Positions 52,440-60,861 of a stretch of DNA of 64,000 nt are shown here, piece by piece (within the stretch, counting starts at the first letter, position 1; each line of letters opens with the position of its first letter). The stretch is taken from NCBI RefSeq assembly GCF_013450295.1, contig NZ_SKBR01000001.1, positions 872,001-936,000 on the forward strand, read 5' to 3'. Both the position numbers and the translations under genes were made by a program. The notes under the pieces are model-generated. The model searched no databases. It saw only the letters and a list, made by a program, of their open reading frames with translations, and was not told the DNA's origin. This stretch comes from Streptomyces sp. AJS327. GTDB taxonomy: Bacteria > Actinomycetota > Actinomycetes > Streptomycetales > Streptomycetaceae.

Positions 52440-53830
52440 GGGCGACGCTCCTCCTCGTGCGGTGCGGCGGGCGGCGGGTACTCCGACGGGCGGTAGCCGG
52501 GCCGCAGCCGGACGAGCGTGGCCCGGGAGGCCGCCGCCGGGACCCGCCCGGTCCGGGGGCCCGGGCCGTCCCGGACCGACTCCCCGGCGGTGGCCGTAAC
52601 GGGGTCCCCGGCGGCCGGGACGTTCCGGGCCGGGAGCGGCGCGACGACGGCGGGCAGCAGCCCGAGCAGGGTGGCCGCCGCGACGGGCAGTGGCAGGGCG
52701 GGGGCGGCGAGCGGCATCGTCGGCGGGTGCAGGGCGTTCGGGAAGGCGCCCGCCGCCCAGATCATCAGCGCCGCCACCGCGCAGCCCGAGGCGGACACCA
52801 GCCAGGCCCGGGCGCCCCAGCGCTCGGGCCGGTAGCGGCTGCGCACCGCGCGCCGTCCGCCGAGCCAGAGTCCGCCCAGCGCGAGTGCCGCGCCTCCGGC
52901 GAGCACCGGCAGGCCCAGGGGCGCCGCGTCCGCCGTCAGCAGCCCGTAGGTTCCGGCGCACACCGCGAGCAGGCCGCTGACCAGCAGCGCGGCGGTGAGG
53001 TGGCGCAGCCGCCGGGGCACGGCGGCGGTGCGCCCGTACCCCCGCGCGTCCATCGCGGCGGCCAGCGCGACGGAGCGCTCCAACGCGCCCTCCAGGACCG
53101 GCAGTCCGACCTGGAGGACCGAGCGGACGCCCCGGTCGGCCCGGCCCCGCAGACGGCGGGCGGCCCGCAGCCGCCGCACGTCCGCGACCAGGTTCGGCGC
53201 GAAGGTCATCGCGACGACCACGGCGACCCCCGCCTCGTAGAGCGCGCCGGGCAGCGCCTTCAGCAGCCGGGCCGGGTTGGCCAGCGCGTTCGCTGCCCCC
53301 ACGCAGATCAGCAGGGTGGCCAGCTTCAGCCCGTCGTACAGCGCGAAGAGCAGCCCCTCGGCGGTGACCCGCCCCCCGAGGCGGACGCCCCGCGCCCACT
53401 CCGGCAGCGGAACCTCGGGCAGGGTCACCAGCACGTGCGTGCCGGGAATGGGGGAGCCCAGGAAGAACGCGAAGACCAGCCGGATCGCGAGGACGACCAG
53501 GCCCAGCTTGAGGAACGCGCCGTACGAGCGGGCCCAGGGCGCGTCGCTGCCGCGCGCCGCCACCACGTACCCGGCGACCGCGACGAGCAGCGCCAGCACC
53601 AGCGGGTTGGTGGTGCGGGAGGCCGCGGTGGCCAGGCCCAGCGCCCACAGCCACCAGGCTCCCGGGTGCAGGGCGGTGGCGCGGGTGGCGCGGGGCGCGC
53701 CCAGCCGCTCCAGCGGGCGCCGCGCCTCCCCGCCCCCGGAACGGCGGGCGGGGTCCGCGCGGCGACGCGGCGCGGGCCGCTCCCGGGGCAGCCGGGCGGA
53801 GCCCGCCTCCGGGCGGGTGGCGCGGTTCAT
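52436..53830 (-). CDS. ECF transporter transmembrane (T) component
   Basis: This 464-residue membrane protein has an N-terminal basic tail of about 50 residues, five or more helices of the EcfT/CbiQ fold, and the ATPase-coupling motif AMDARGYGRT in the cytoplasmic helices. A second hydrophobic region (about 300-400) and a Pro-rich tail make it longer than typical EcfT. ATG at 53830 lies 4 bases after the stop of the upstream gene, and its own stop overlaps the ATPase start. Confidence 0.9.
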   Translation of the reverse strand: MNRATRPEAGSARLPRERPAPRRRADPARRSGGGEARRPLERLGAPRATRATALHPGAWWLWALGLATAASRTTNPLVLALLVAVAGYVVAARGSDAPWARSYGAFLKLGLVVLAIRLVFAFFLGSPIPGTHVLVTLPEVPLPEWARGVRLGGRVTAEGLLFALYDGLKLATLLICVGAANALANPARLLKALPGALYEAGVAVVVAMTFAPNLVADVRRLRAARRLRGRADRGVRSVLQVGLPVLEGALERSVALAAAMDARGYGRTAAVPRRLRHLTAALLVSGLLAVCAGTYGLLTADAAPLGLPVLAGGAALALGGLWLGGRRAVRSRYRPERWGARAWLVSASGCAVAALMIWAAGAFPNALHPPTMPLAAPALPLPVAAATLLGLLPAVVAPLPARNVPAAGDPVTATAGESVRDGPGPRTGRVPAAASRATLVRLRPGYRPSEYPPPAAPHEEERRP

Positions 53831-53834
53831 CGGA

Positions 53835-54608
53835 CTACCCCCGGCGGCGGCGGATCTGCCAGGCGGCGCCCGCGCCGAGCGCGGCGACGCCCACGGCGCC
53901 CGCGGTGATCCCCACCCACGAGGGGAGGCCGTCGGAGTCGCCCGGCTCGTCGGCGGCGTCCGCCTCGTCCGCCCCGGAGCCGTCACCGGCGGGCTCGCCG
54001 CAGCCGCGCCCGGGGTAGCCGTCGATGGCGCACAGCAGCGAACCGGAGTCGTACCGCAGCCCCTTGGTGACCTTCGCGAGCGCGTCCGCGGCGCTGGCGT
54101 CGGCGTCGACGGCGGCGCAGGCCGAACGGGGCGCGGGCGGCGTCTCGCCGCGCGGGGCGTCGTCCTTGGTCCCGAAGTCGAGGTGCACCAGCACGCGTTT
54201 GCCGCCGTCGGGCCGGTCGGTGTCACCGCAGGTCGCGGCGAAGGTGGGGGCGCGTCGCGGCTCCTTGGCGTCGCGGGAGTCCTCGCTGACCGCGAAGCGG
54301 AAGGCGACGGTGTCCCCCTCGCCGGGGCGCAGGGTGGCGGGCCCCTGGGTGGCGTAGCGCCAGGTGTCGTCGGAGCGCTCCCAGAACGACCAGTACCGGT
54401 ACTGCTCCGCGGCGGCCGCCCGCGTGGCGGTGGGGGCGGCGGCCCGGTCGGCCGAGTGGCTCGCGGCGAGCGCGCCGGGCGCGAGGGCCAGCCCGGACAC
54501 GAGGGCCCCGGCGAGTACCGCGAGCCCGGCGAGCCCCGCGCCGCCGCTGACCGCGCCCGCGCGGAGCCGCCGGGCGGGACGGGCCCGCCCGGTGGGGTCC
54601 GCGGTCAC
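53835..54608 (-). CDS. SCO2322-family secreted protein (DUF4430-like beta domain)
   Basis: This 257-residue exported protein has a signal peptide (residues about 15-48, GLAVLAGALVSGLALAPG). A beta-rich domain contains YRYWSFWERSDDTWRYATQG followed by GEGDTVAFRF, a pattern like the DUF4430 domain found as the C-terminal cap of transcobalamin/intrinsic factor. A Gly/Asp-rich linker and a C-terminal transmembrane helix with RRRR anchor it outside the membrane. GTG start overlaps the upstream stop (GTGA). I infer a cobalamin-binding surface role from operon position. Confidence 0.8.
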   Translation of the reverse strand: MTADPTGRARPARRLRAGAVSGGAGLAGLAVLAGALVSGLALAPGALAASHSADRAAAPTATRAAAAEQYRYWSFWERSDDTWRYATQGPATLRPGEGDTVAFRFAVSEDSRDAKEPRRAPTFAATCGDTDRPDGGKRVLVHLDFGTKDDAPRGETPPAPRSACAAVDADASAADALAKVTKGLRYDSGSLLCAIDGYPGRGCGEPAGDGSGADEADAADEPGDSDGLPSWVGITAGAVGVAALGAGAAWQIRRRRG

Positions 54609-55888
54609 AGTCCCTGGCGCTTCCTGCGGCCGCTCATGAGGAAACCGATCCCCGCCCCGGCCGCCAGTCCGGCGCCGACCAGCGACCAGGTGGCGACTGC
54701 GCTGCTGCCGCCGTCCCCGTCGCCGTCCCCGTCGTCCGATCCGGCGGCGGGCATCGCGGCGGGCTCCGGTCCGGTGGCGTTCAGCCGCTTCAGCAGGGCG
54801 ACGTCGCCCAGTTCGGCGGCGTCACCGCCGGTCGCGTGCGTCGCGAGCATCACCGCGGCGATCGAGCCGGGGTCGTTCTTGGCCTTCTTCCAGTCGGGGA
54901 GGCTCTTCTCCAGCCACCTCAGCGAGGTGCGGGCCTCGTCCCGCTGGCCCCCGGCGGCCAGCGCGATCACCGCGTAGGCGGTGGTGACGTGGTCGGGCTG
55001 CTTCTCGGCGCCCGGCATCGCGGAGCGGAGGTGGCCGTCGTTGGCGTCCAGTACCCCGGTGAGGTAGGCCGCGCCGGCCGAGGAGGCGGTCCTCGGGGTG
55101 CGCTTCCCGGTCTCCTCGCCGTCCTCGCAGGCCAGTGGCTTCGGCTCGGAGGAGCCCTCGCCGTCGGCCGGTTCGGTCAGCAGGCCCTTGCCGAGTGTGG
55201 CGAGCACCGCCGCCGTGCTGGCGTAGTCGTTCGGGGCGAGATCGCCCGTCTTCTTGTCGGGCTGGTAGGCGAAGGCCCCGCGCTCCGGCTTCTTCGCGTC
55301 ACAGCCGAGCTGGAGGGAGAGCAGTGCCGCGTAGGGGTCCTTGCCGTCCTTCACCACCTCGCGCGGCTTCTCCCCGGCGGCGGTGAGCGCGCCGACGACC
55401 ACCGCGACGGAGTTCGCGTCCGAGGGCTGGCCGGGGTTGAAGCCCCAGCCGCCGTCCTTGTTCTGCACGGAGGTCAGCCAGTCCACGGACTTCGCGACCG
55501 CGTCGCTCCGCCCGCCCACCGCGGCGAGCGCCTGGACGGCCAGCGCCGTGGCGTTCGTGTCGGACGGGGTCTTCTTCTGGTCCTCCGCGTCGCACGGGCG
55601 CTCCGGGTCCGCGCGGTACGCGGTGAACGAGCCGTCGTCGCACTGCTGCCCGGCGAGCCAGTCCACGGCCTCCTTGGCCGGGGTGGCCCCGGACGCCTCC
55701 TGGGCCAGCAGCGTCAGGGACTGCCGCCAGACCCCGTCGAACGTCGGGTCGCTCTTCCCGTACAGCCCCTCGGGGAGCTTCGACGGCTTCCCGGGTGAGG
55801 GGGAGCCGTCGGCGTGGGCGACGGGGGCAACGGCGGCGCTGAGCACGGCGGAGGCCGCGAGGGCCGCCGCACTGCGGCGCAGGAACAT
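54605..55888 (-). CDS. Secreted prenyltransferase-like alpha/alpha-barrel protein
   Basis: This 427-residue exported protein has a signal peptide (ALAASAVLSAAVAPVAHA) and a domain of prenyltransferase/squalene-oxidase repeats (about residues 45-375), seen as CDDGSFTAYR, NKDGGWGFNPGQPSDAN and TTAYAVIALAAGGQ. The C-terminus has an acidic DDGDGDGDGG linker and one transmembrane helix followed by RRKRQG. This barrel is the fold of the N-terminal domain of intrinsic factor and transcobalamin. Position directly after the B12 riboswitch suggests it binds cobalamin rather than being an enzyme. Confidence 0.85.
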   Translation of the reverse strand: MFLRRSAAALAASAVLSAAVAPVAHADGSPSPGKPSKLPEGLYGKSDPTFDGVWRQSLTLLAQEASGATPAKEAVDWLAGQQCDDGSFTAYRADPERPCDAEDQKKTPSDTNATALAVQALAAVGGRSDAVAKSVDWLTSVQNKDGGWGFNPGQPSDANSVAVVVGALTAAGEKPREVVKDGKDPYAALLSLQLGCDAKKPERGAFAYQPDKKTGDLAPNDYASTAAVLATLGKGLLTEPADGEGSSEPKPLACEDGEETGKRTPRTASSAGAAYLTGVLDANDGHLRSAMPGAEKQPDHVTTAYAVIALAAGGQRDEARTSLRWLEKSLPDWKKAKNDPGSIAAVMLATHATGGDAAELGDVALLKRLNATGPEPAAMPAAGSDDGDGDGDGGSSAVATWSLVGAGLAAGAGIGFLMSGRRKRQGL

Positions 55889-56014
55889 CTCGGGTGCCTT
55901 TCGGTGAGCGGTCAGCAGCCGCGCACGGCCGCCCACCCCGCGGAACGCCGCGCGATGCACACCGGGCCCGGCTCCGTATACCTCGACGGTGCCGACGGCG
56001 GTACCCCGTGCGGG

Positions 56015-56150
56015 AGGTTCCGGCCGTCCGAGCCTGCCTCTGTCCGGGTGCTCCGGCTCGCCGCCCTTCCGGGCCAGCTCACGGTTGCGGGTCAGCGCCG
56101 GATTCGCACCGGCTTTCCCCGAACGGAGGCACTGACTACCCGGCCACTGT
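56015..56150 (-). ncRNA. Cobalamin (adenosylcobalamin) riboswitch
   Basis: Read on the minus strand, the leader contains GGGGAAAGCCGGTGCGAATC, then GGCGCTGACCCGCAACCGTGAGC (in part the B12 box, centred on 56080-56100), then GAGCCGGAGCACC near 56045-56060. These are the conserved core elements of the cobalamin riboswitch. The 5' end is near 56150, and about 130 bases separate the core from the ATG at 55888. High B12 should shut down the downstream five-gene uptake operon. Confidence 0.92.
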
Positions 56151-56219
56151 AGCGGGAGGGGCGTACGCGGGACGCACCGCACCGGAAGCGGCGCCTCCCC
56201 GGCGCCGCGCGCGCCGGGC

Positions 56220-56900
56220 TCACCCGCCGTCCGTCTCCGCCCGGTTCGTCCCGGGTGCCCCGGTGCTGGCTCCAGCGCTGGTCCGGGTTCCGGCCCCGGG
56301 GTCCGGGAGCGTGGTGACCAGTTGGCAGACCGTCTCGACGTCGACCCGCACCCGCTCGATCGAGGCGCGGCCGGAGAGCCAGGTGATCAGCGCCGACAGC
56401 CAGGTGTGCTCGATGACCCGCACCACCGACAGCGTCCGTGGATCGGGTGGGACGTCCCGGCCGACGGCCTCCAGGATGATCGCCGTCGTCAGCCGGGAGA
56501 CCTCGTCCACCTCGGCGCTGACCGAGTGGTCGGCGAAGGTGAGGGCGCGCACCATGGCGTCGGCGAGCTGGGGTTCGTGCCGCAGCCCGCGGAAGGCGCG
56601 CATCAGCGTCTTGGCGACCCGGTCGGCCGGGTCCGGCTCGGTGGGCGGATGCTCGTCCAGCGTCTCCCGCATCCGCTGGAGCTGGTCGCGCATGGTGGCG
56701 ACCAACAGGTGGATCTTGGACGGGAAGTAGCGGTACAGGGTGCCGAGCGCCACCCCCGAGACCTCCGCCACCTCCCGCATCTGCACCGCGTCGAACCCGC
56801 CGCGCCGGGCCAGCTCCGCGCTGGCCCCCAGGATGCGGCGGCGGCGCGCCTCCTGGCGCTCGGTCAGCGCCGAGGCGGACGGCCTGGCCCGCGTCGTCAT
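56220..56900 (-). CDS. KstR-like TetR-family regulator
   Basis: This 226-residue TetR protein has DNA-binding segment FDAVQMREVAEVSGVALGTL followed by YRYFPSKIHLLVATMRDQL, strongly resembling KstR, the cholesterol-catabolism repressor of mycobacteria and rhodococci. A C-terminal all-helical ligand domain and a Gly/Thr/Ala-rich tail follow. The start is ATG at 56900. A perfect KstR-type operator lies at 57163-57176 in the same intergenic region. No sterol genes are in view, so the ligand may differ. Confidence 0.85.
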   Translation of the reverse strand: MTTRARPSASALTERQEARRRRILGASAELARRGGFDAVQMREVAEVSGVALGTLYRYFPSKIHLLVATMRDQLQRMRETLDEHPPTEPDPADRVAKTLMRAFRGLRHEPQLADAMVRALTFADHSVSAEVDEVSRLTTAIILEAVGRDVPPDPRTLSVVRVIEHTWLSALITWLSGRASIERVRVDVETVCQLVTTLPDPGAGTRTSAGASTGAPGTNRAETDGG

Positions 56901-57162
56901 GTCTCCCACCCTCCGTGCTGCCTTCCGTGTGCCTCGTCGTTCCTGGGGCTCACCGGGTCCTCCGTGGCTGCGGGCCTCCGGGTTCCCCGGCGTCCACGGC
57001 TCCCCGGCGGGTCCGCGTGGTCCCGGCGGGCCGGGCGCGGTGCGGTGCGCGCTGGTCGGCGCCGGGTGGCGGGAATCACCCGGACCGGTCGTTCGCCGGA
57101 AGTGACCGGCCGGTAGATTCATAGCGCGCGGGGTGTGCGGAACCCCGTGGGAAGGCGAATCC

Positions 57163-57176
57163 TGAAACTTGTTCTA
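57163..57176. promoter_or_regulatory. KstR-type operator
   Basis: TGAAACTTGTTCTA fits the KstR consensus TNNAACNNGTTNNA at every fixed position. It overlaps a -10-like TAGGTT (57175-57180) reading toward the glycosyltransferase gene. The rest of the divergent gap (56901-57231) shows no other feature. Confidence 0.75.
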
Positions 57177-57231
57177 GGTTAGCGCGGGCGGCTACGCTCC
57201 CGCGAAAGTGCAGTGACGAAGGGGGCCGCGA

Positions 57232-58578
57232 GTGACCGCAGAGGCCATACGGGACAGCGAGTCCGGCCCCCGGACCCGGCCCCCGGAACCCGCCCCGGCC
57301 CCCGGCGGCGCCGAACGCCCGCTGCGCGTCGCGCTGCTGAGCTACAAGGGCAACCCGTACTGCGGGGGGCAGGGCGTCTACATACGCCACCTCTCCCGTG
57401 AGCTGGCCCGCCTCGGCCACTCGGTCGAGGTGATCGGCGCGCAGCCCTACCCGGTCCTGGACGACGGGGTCCGCCTCACCGAACTGCCCAGTCTCGACCT
57501 CTACCGGCAGCCGGACGCCTTCCGCACCCCCTCCCGCGAGGAGTACCGCGACTGGGTCGACCGGCTGGAGGTCGGCACCATGTGGACCGGCGGCTTCCCG
57601 GAACCGCTCACCTTCTCACTCCGCGCCAGACGCCATCTCGCCGCCCGCCGGGGTGAGTTCGACGTGATCCACGACAACCAGACGCTCGGCTACGGACTGC
57701 TCGGCGGCCCCGGGAGACTCGGCGCCCCGCTGGTGACCACCATCCACCACCCCATCACCGTCGACCGGCGCCTGGAGCTGGAGGCCGCCCCGGACTGGCG
57801 GCGGCGGCTCTCGGTGCGCCGCTGGTACGGCTTCACCAGGATGCAGCGCCGGGTCGCCCGGCGGCTGCCCACCGTCCTGACCGTCTCCGGCTCCTCCCGC
57901 AGGGAGATCGTCGAGCAGCTGGGCGTGCCCGCCCGCCGCGTCCACGTGGTGCACGTCGGTGCCGACACCCGGCTGTTCGCTCCCGAGCCGGCGACGCCCG
58001 AGGTGCCGGGCCGGATCGTCACCACCTCCAGCGCGGACGTGCCGCTGAAGGGGCTGGTGCACCTCGTCGAGGCGCTCGCCGCCGTGCGCGCCGAGCACCC
58101 CCGGGCCCATCTGGTCGTCGTCGGCACCCGACCCACGGAGGGGCCGGTCGCCGCGGCGATGGAGCGCCACGGACTCGCCGGAGCCGTCGAGTTCGTCAAG
58201 GGCATCAGCGACGCCGACCTCGCCGAGCTGCTGCGCGGCGCCCAGGTCGCCTGCGTGCCCTCGCTGTACGAGGGTTTCTCGCTGCCCGCCGCGGAGGCCA
58301 TGGCCACCGGAACCCCGCTGCTGGCCACCACCGGCGGAGCGATCCCCGAGGTCGCCGGAGCCGACGGCGAGACCTGCCTGGCGGTGCCGCCCGGCGACGC
58401 GGGGGCGCTGGCGACCGGACTCGGGCGGCTGCTGGGCGACCCCGCGCTGCGCGCCCGCCTCGGCGCCGCCGGACGCGAGCGGGTACTGCGCCGCTTCACC
58501 TGGGAGCAGGCCGCCCGCGGCACCGTCGAGCGCTACCGCGCGGCCCTCGCGGCCCGGGCCGCCCCGGCGGCCCGCTGA
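57232..58578 (+). CDS. Glycosyltransferase family 4 (GT-B)
   Basis: This 448-residue cytoplasmic or peripheral glycosyltransferase has an acceptor-domain motif YCGGQGVYIRHLSRELARLG near residue 42 and a donor-domain signature VPSLYEGFSLPAAEAMATGTP (the E-x7-E motif) near residue 345. A short disordered N-terminus precedes the fold. It transfers a sugar from an NDP-sugar; acceptor unknown. The start is GTG at 57232, just downstream of the KstR-type operator, and it heads a three-gene cluster. Confidence 0.9.
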   Translation: MTAEAIRDSESGPRTRPPEPAPAPGGAERPLRVALLSYKGNPYCGGQGVYIRHLSRELARLGHSVEVIGAQPYPVLDDGVRLTELPSLDLYRQPDAFRTPSREEYRDWVDRLEVGTMWTGGFPEPLTFSLRARRHLAARRGEFDVIHDNQTLGYGLLGGPGRLGAPLVTTIHHPITVDRRLELEAAPDWRRRLSVRRWYGFTRMQRRVARRLPTVLTVSGSSRREIVEQLGVPARRVHVVHVGADTRLFAPEPATPEVPGRIVTTSSADVPLKGLVHLVEALAAVRAEHPRAHLVVVGTRPTEGPVAAAMERHGLAGAVEFVKGISDADLAELLRGAQVACVPSLYEGFSLPAAEAMATGTPLLATTGGAIPEVAGADGETCLAVPPGDAGALATGLGRLLGDPALRARLGAAGRERVLRRFTWEQAARGTVERYRAALAARAAPAAR

Positions 58579-58701
58579 GGCGGTGGGCTGGCGGCGGCCG
58601 GGACACCGGCGCGGCCGGGCGGCGAACGGCCCGGAGCACGACCACCGCCGGGTGGCGAGCGGCCCGGCGACCCCCAAGGAACAGGAAGAGGCAGACACCC
58701 C

Positions 58702-59445
58702 GTGCTGACCGTGGACTTCTCCCGCTTTCCCCTCGCCCCCGGCGACCGTGTCCTGGATCTGGGGTGCGGCGCGGGACGGCACGCCTTCGAGTGTTTCCGG
58801 CGCGGCGCCCGGGTCGTGGCGCTCGACCGGAACGCGGAGGAGATCCGCGAGGTCGCGCGCTGGTTCTCGGCGATGGAGGAGGCCGGGGAGGCCCCGGCGG
58901 GCGCCACCGCCACCGCGCTGGAGGGCGACGCGCTCGCGCTGCCCTTCCCCGACGACAGCTTCGACGTGGTGATCATCTCCGAGGTGATGGAGCACATCCC
59001 GGACGACAAGGGCGTCCTCGCCGAGATGGTGCGGGTGCTGCGCCCCGGCGGGCGCATCGCGGTGACCGTCCCGCGCTACGGCCCGGAGAAGGTCTGCTGG
59101 GCGCTGAGCGACGCCTACCACGAGGTCGAGGGTGGCCACATCCGTATCTACCGGGGCGACGAACTCCTCGGCCGGATGCGGGAGGCCGGGCTCCGGCCGT
59201 ACGGCACCCACCACGCGCACGGCCTGCACTCCCCCTACTGGTGGCTCAAGTGCGCCTTCGGCGTGCACCGGGACGGGGACGCGGCGGCGCTGCCCGTCCG
59301 CGCCTACCACAAGCTGCTGGTCTGGGACATCATGAAGCGCCCCCTGGCCACCCGGGCCGCCGAACGCGCGCTGAACCCGCTGATCGGCAAGAGCTTCGTG
59401 GCGTACGCCGTCAAGCCGCAGCTGCCCGCGACGGCCGTCAAGTGA
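58702..59445 (+). CDS. Class I SAM-dependent methyltransferase
   Basis: This 247-residue Rossmann-fold methyltransferase has SAM-binding motif I VLDLGCGAGRHAFECF (residues about 18-33), an acidic motif II in VVALDRNAEE, and VVIISEVMEHIPDDKGVL. The C-terminal half has many aromatic residues, fitting a small lipid or sugar acceptor. Start is GTG at 58702 with GGAAGAGG upstream. Its stop overlaps the next gene (GTGA), and the glycosyltransferase lies 123 bases upstream. Confidence 0.9.
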   Translation: MLTVDFSRFPLAPGDRVLDLGCGAGRHAFECFRRGARVVALDRNAEEIREVARWFSAMEEAGEAPAGATATALEGDALALPFPDDSFDVVIISEVMEHIPDDKGVLAEMVRVLRPGGRIAVTVPRYGPEKVCWALSDAYHEVEGGHIRIYRGDELLGRMREAGLRPYGTHHAHGLHSPYWWLKCAFGVHRDGDAAALPVRAYHKLLVWDIMKRPLATRAAERALNPLIGKSFVAYAVKPQLPATAVK

Positions 59446-60521
59446 CCTGCGGCAAGGCGGAGTCGCTGGTCCTGCCCGGGGTGCTGACCGCCGCCGAGGC
59501 GGCGCGCACCGTACGCGGCGTGCTGGCCGAACAGCGCCCGGACGGCGCCATCCCCTGGTTCCGCGGGCACCATCTCGACCCGTGGGACCACGTCGAGGCC
59601 GCGATGGCGCTGGACGCGGCGGGCGAGCACGACCACGCGGAGGCCGCCTACCACTGGCTGGCCCGGCACCAACTGCCCGACGGCTCCTGGTACTCCGCCT
59701 ACGCTGACGGGGACGCCAGCCGCCCCACCGACCTGGCGCGGGAGACCAACTTCTGCGCCTACGTGGCGGTCGGCGTCTGGCACCACTATCTGGCCACCCG
59801 AGACGAGACGTTCGTCGAGAGGCTGTGGCCGGTGGTGGAGCGCGCCATCACCTTCGTGCTCCAACTCCAGCAGCCCGGCGGGCAGATCGGCTGGAAGCGC
59901 GAGGCGGACGGCACCCCGGTCGCGGACGCCCTGCTGACCGGTTCCTCCTCCGTCTACCAGGCGCTGCGCTGCGCGCTGGCGCTCGCCGAGCACCGGCGGG
60001 AGCCGCAGCCCGGCTGGGAGCTGGCCGCGGGCTGGCTGGGGCACGCGCTGCGGCACCACCCCGAGCTGTTCCTCGACAAGAGCCACTACTCGATGGACTG
60101 GTACTACCCGGTGCTGGGCGGCGCGCTGCGTGGCGAGGCCGCGCGCGAGCGGATCGCGGCGGACTGGGAGCGGTTCGTGGTGCCGGAACTCGGCGTGCGC
60201 TGCGTGCTCCCCAACCCCTGGGTGACCGGGGGCGAGAGCGCCGAACTCGCCCTGGCCCTCTGGGCGATGGGCGACGCGGAGCGGGCCGCGCTGATCCTCC
60301 GCTGGATCCGCCACCTGCGCGCCGACGACGGCATGTACTGGACCGGGTACGTCTTCGCGGACGCCGCCGTCTGGCCCGTCGAGCGCACCGCCTGGACGGC
60401 GGGCTCCCTGCTGCTGGCGGTGGCCGCGCTGGTGGGGGAGGAGGCCACCGCCACGGTGTTCGGCGGCGAGCGGCTGCCCACCGTGCTGGAACCCGACTGC
60501 TGTGCGGGCGCCACCCGTTGA
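59442..60521 (+). CDS. Cytoplasmic alpha/alpha-barrel (prenyltransferase-like) protein
   Basis: This 359-residue soluble protein has toroid-type helical repeats: QRPDGAIPWFRGHHLDPWDH, LPDGSWYSAYADG and GSSSVYQALRCALAL. It is commonly annotated prenyltransferase, but no DXDD or polyprenyl-binding motif is visible, and glycoside-hydrolase-like chemistry is equally possible (conserved Trp, Asp and His in the repeats). GTG start overlaps the methyltransferase stop (GTGA), so it acts in the same pathway. Exact function unknown. Confidence 0.75.
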   Translation: MTCGKAESLVLPGVLTAAEAARTVRGVLAEQRPDGAIPWFRGHHLDPWDHVEAAMALDAAGEHDHAEAAYHWLARHQLPDGSWYSAYADGDASRPTDLARETNFCAYVAVGVWHHYLATRDETFVERLWPVVERAITFVLQLQQPGGQIGWKREADGTPVADALLTGSSSVYQALRCALALAEHRREPQPGWELAAGWLGHALRHHPELFLDKSHYSMDWYYPVLGGALRGEAARERIAADWERFVVPELGVRCVLPNPWVTGGESAELALALWAMGDAERAALILRWIRHLRADDGMYWTGYVFADAAVWPVERTAWTAGSLLLAVAALVGEEATATVFGGERLPTVLEPDCCAGATR

Positions 60522-60773
60522 GCCCGTCGCCCGGAGCACCGCGCACGAACCGGCTCTGAACGAGCCTCAGCCAGCCCGCGACCAGCCTCAACCAGTCCCG
60601 AACCAGTCCTCAACCGGCCCCGACAGTCCTCAACCGGCTCCGAACAACCGGCTCTCCAGGGCCTGTTGGTCATCTGTTGGCCGCCCGGCGCCCGCCCGGC
60701 CGCGTACGGGCCCGGCCGCTCGGTGGCGGCCCCGCACACGCGCCGTCCCCGCACACACGCCGGTCCCGCGACG

Positions 60774-60809
60774 CACGAAGGCCCCCATCCGAGAATGGGG
60801 GCCTTCGTG
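60774..60809. terminator. Bidirectional terminator
   Basis: CACGAAGGCCCCCAT (60774-60788), six-base loop, and its exact complement (60795-60809) form a 15-bp stem between convergent genes. The gap 60522-60773 otherwise shows only short AACC/CAAC-rich direct repeats near 60560-60660. Confidence 0.92.
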
Positions 60810-60861
60810 CTGTGCGGCGTCGCCGAACGGAGGCTGCCGGACCCGCCGACCGACCCGGGGC

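Noticed and set aside
50838..52496. Long + strand frame opposite the EcfA ATPase
   Set aside because: The ATPase strand has both Walker motifs; the opposite translation has none.
50727..53654. ATPase start far upstream giving a 975-residue protein
   Set aside because: The extra 405 residues overlap the EcfT gene in another frame and are low complexity; GTG at 52439 overlaps the EcfT stop as expected.
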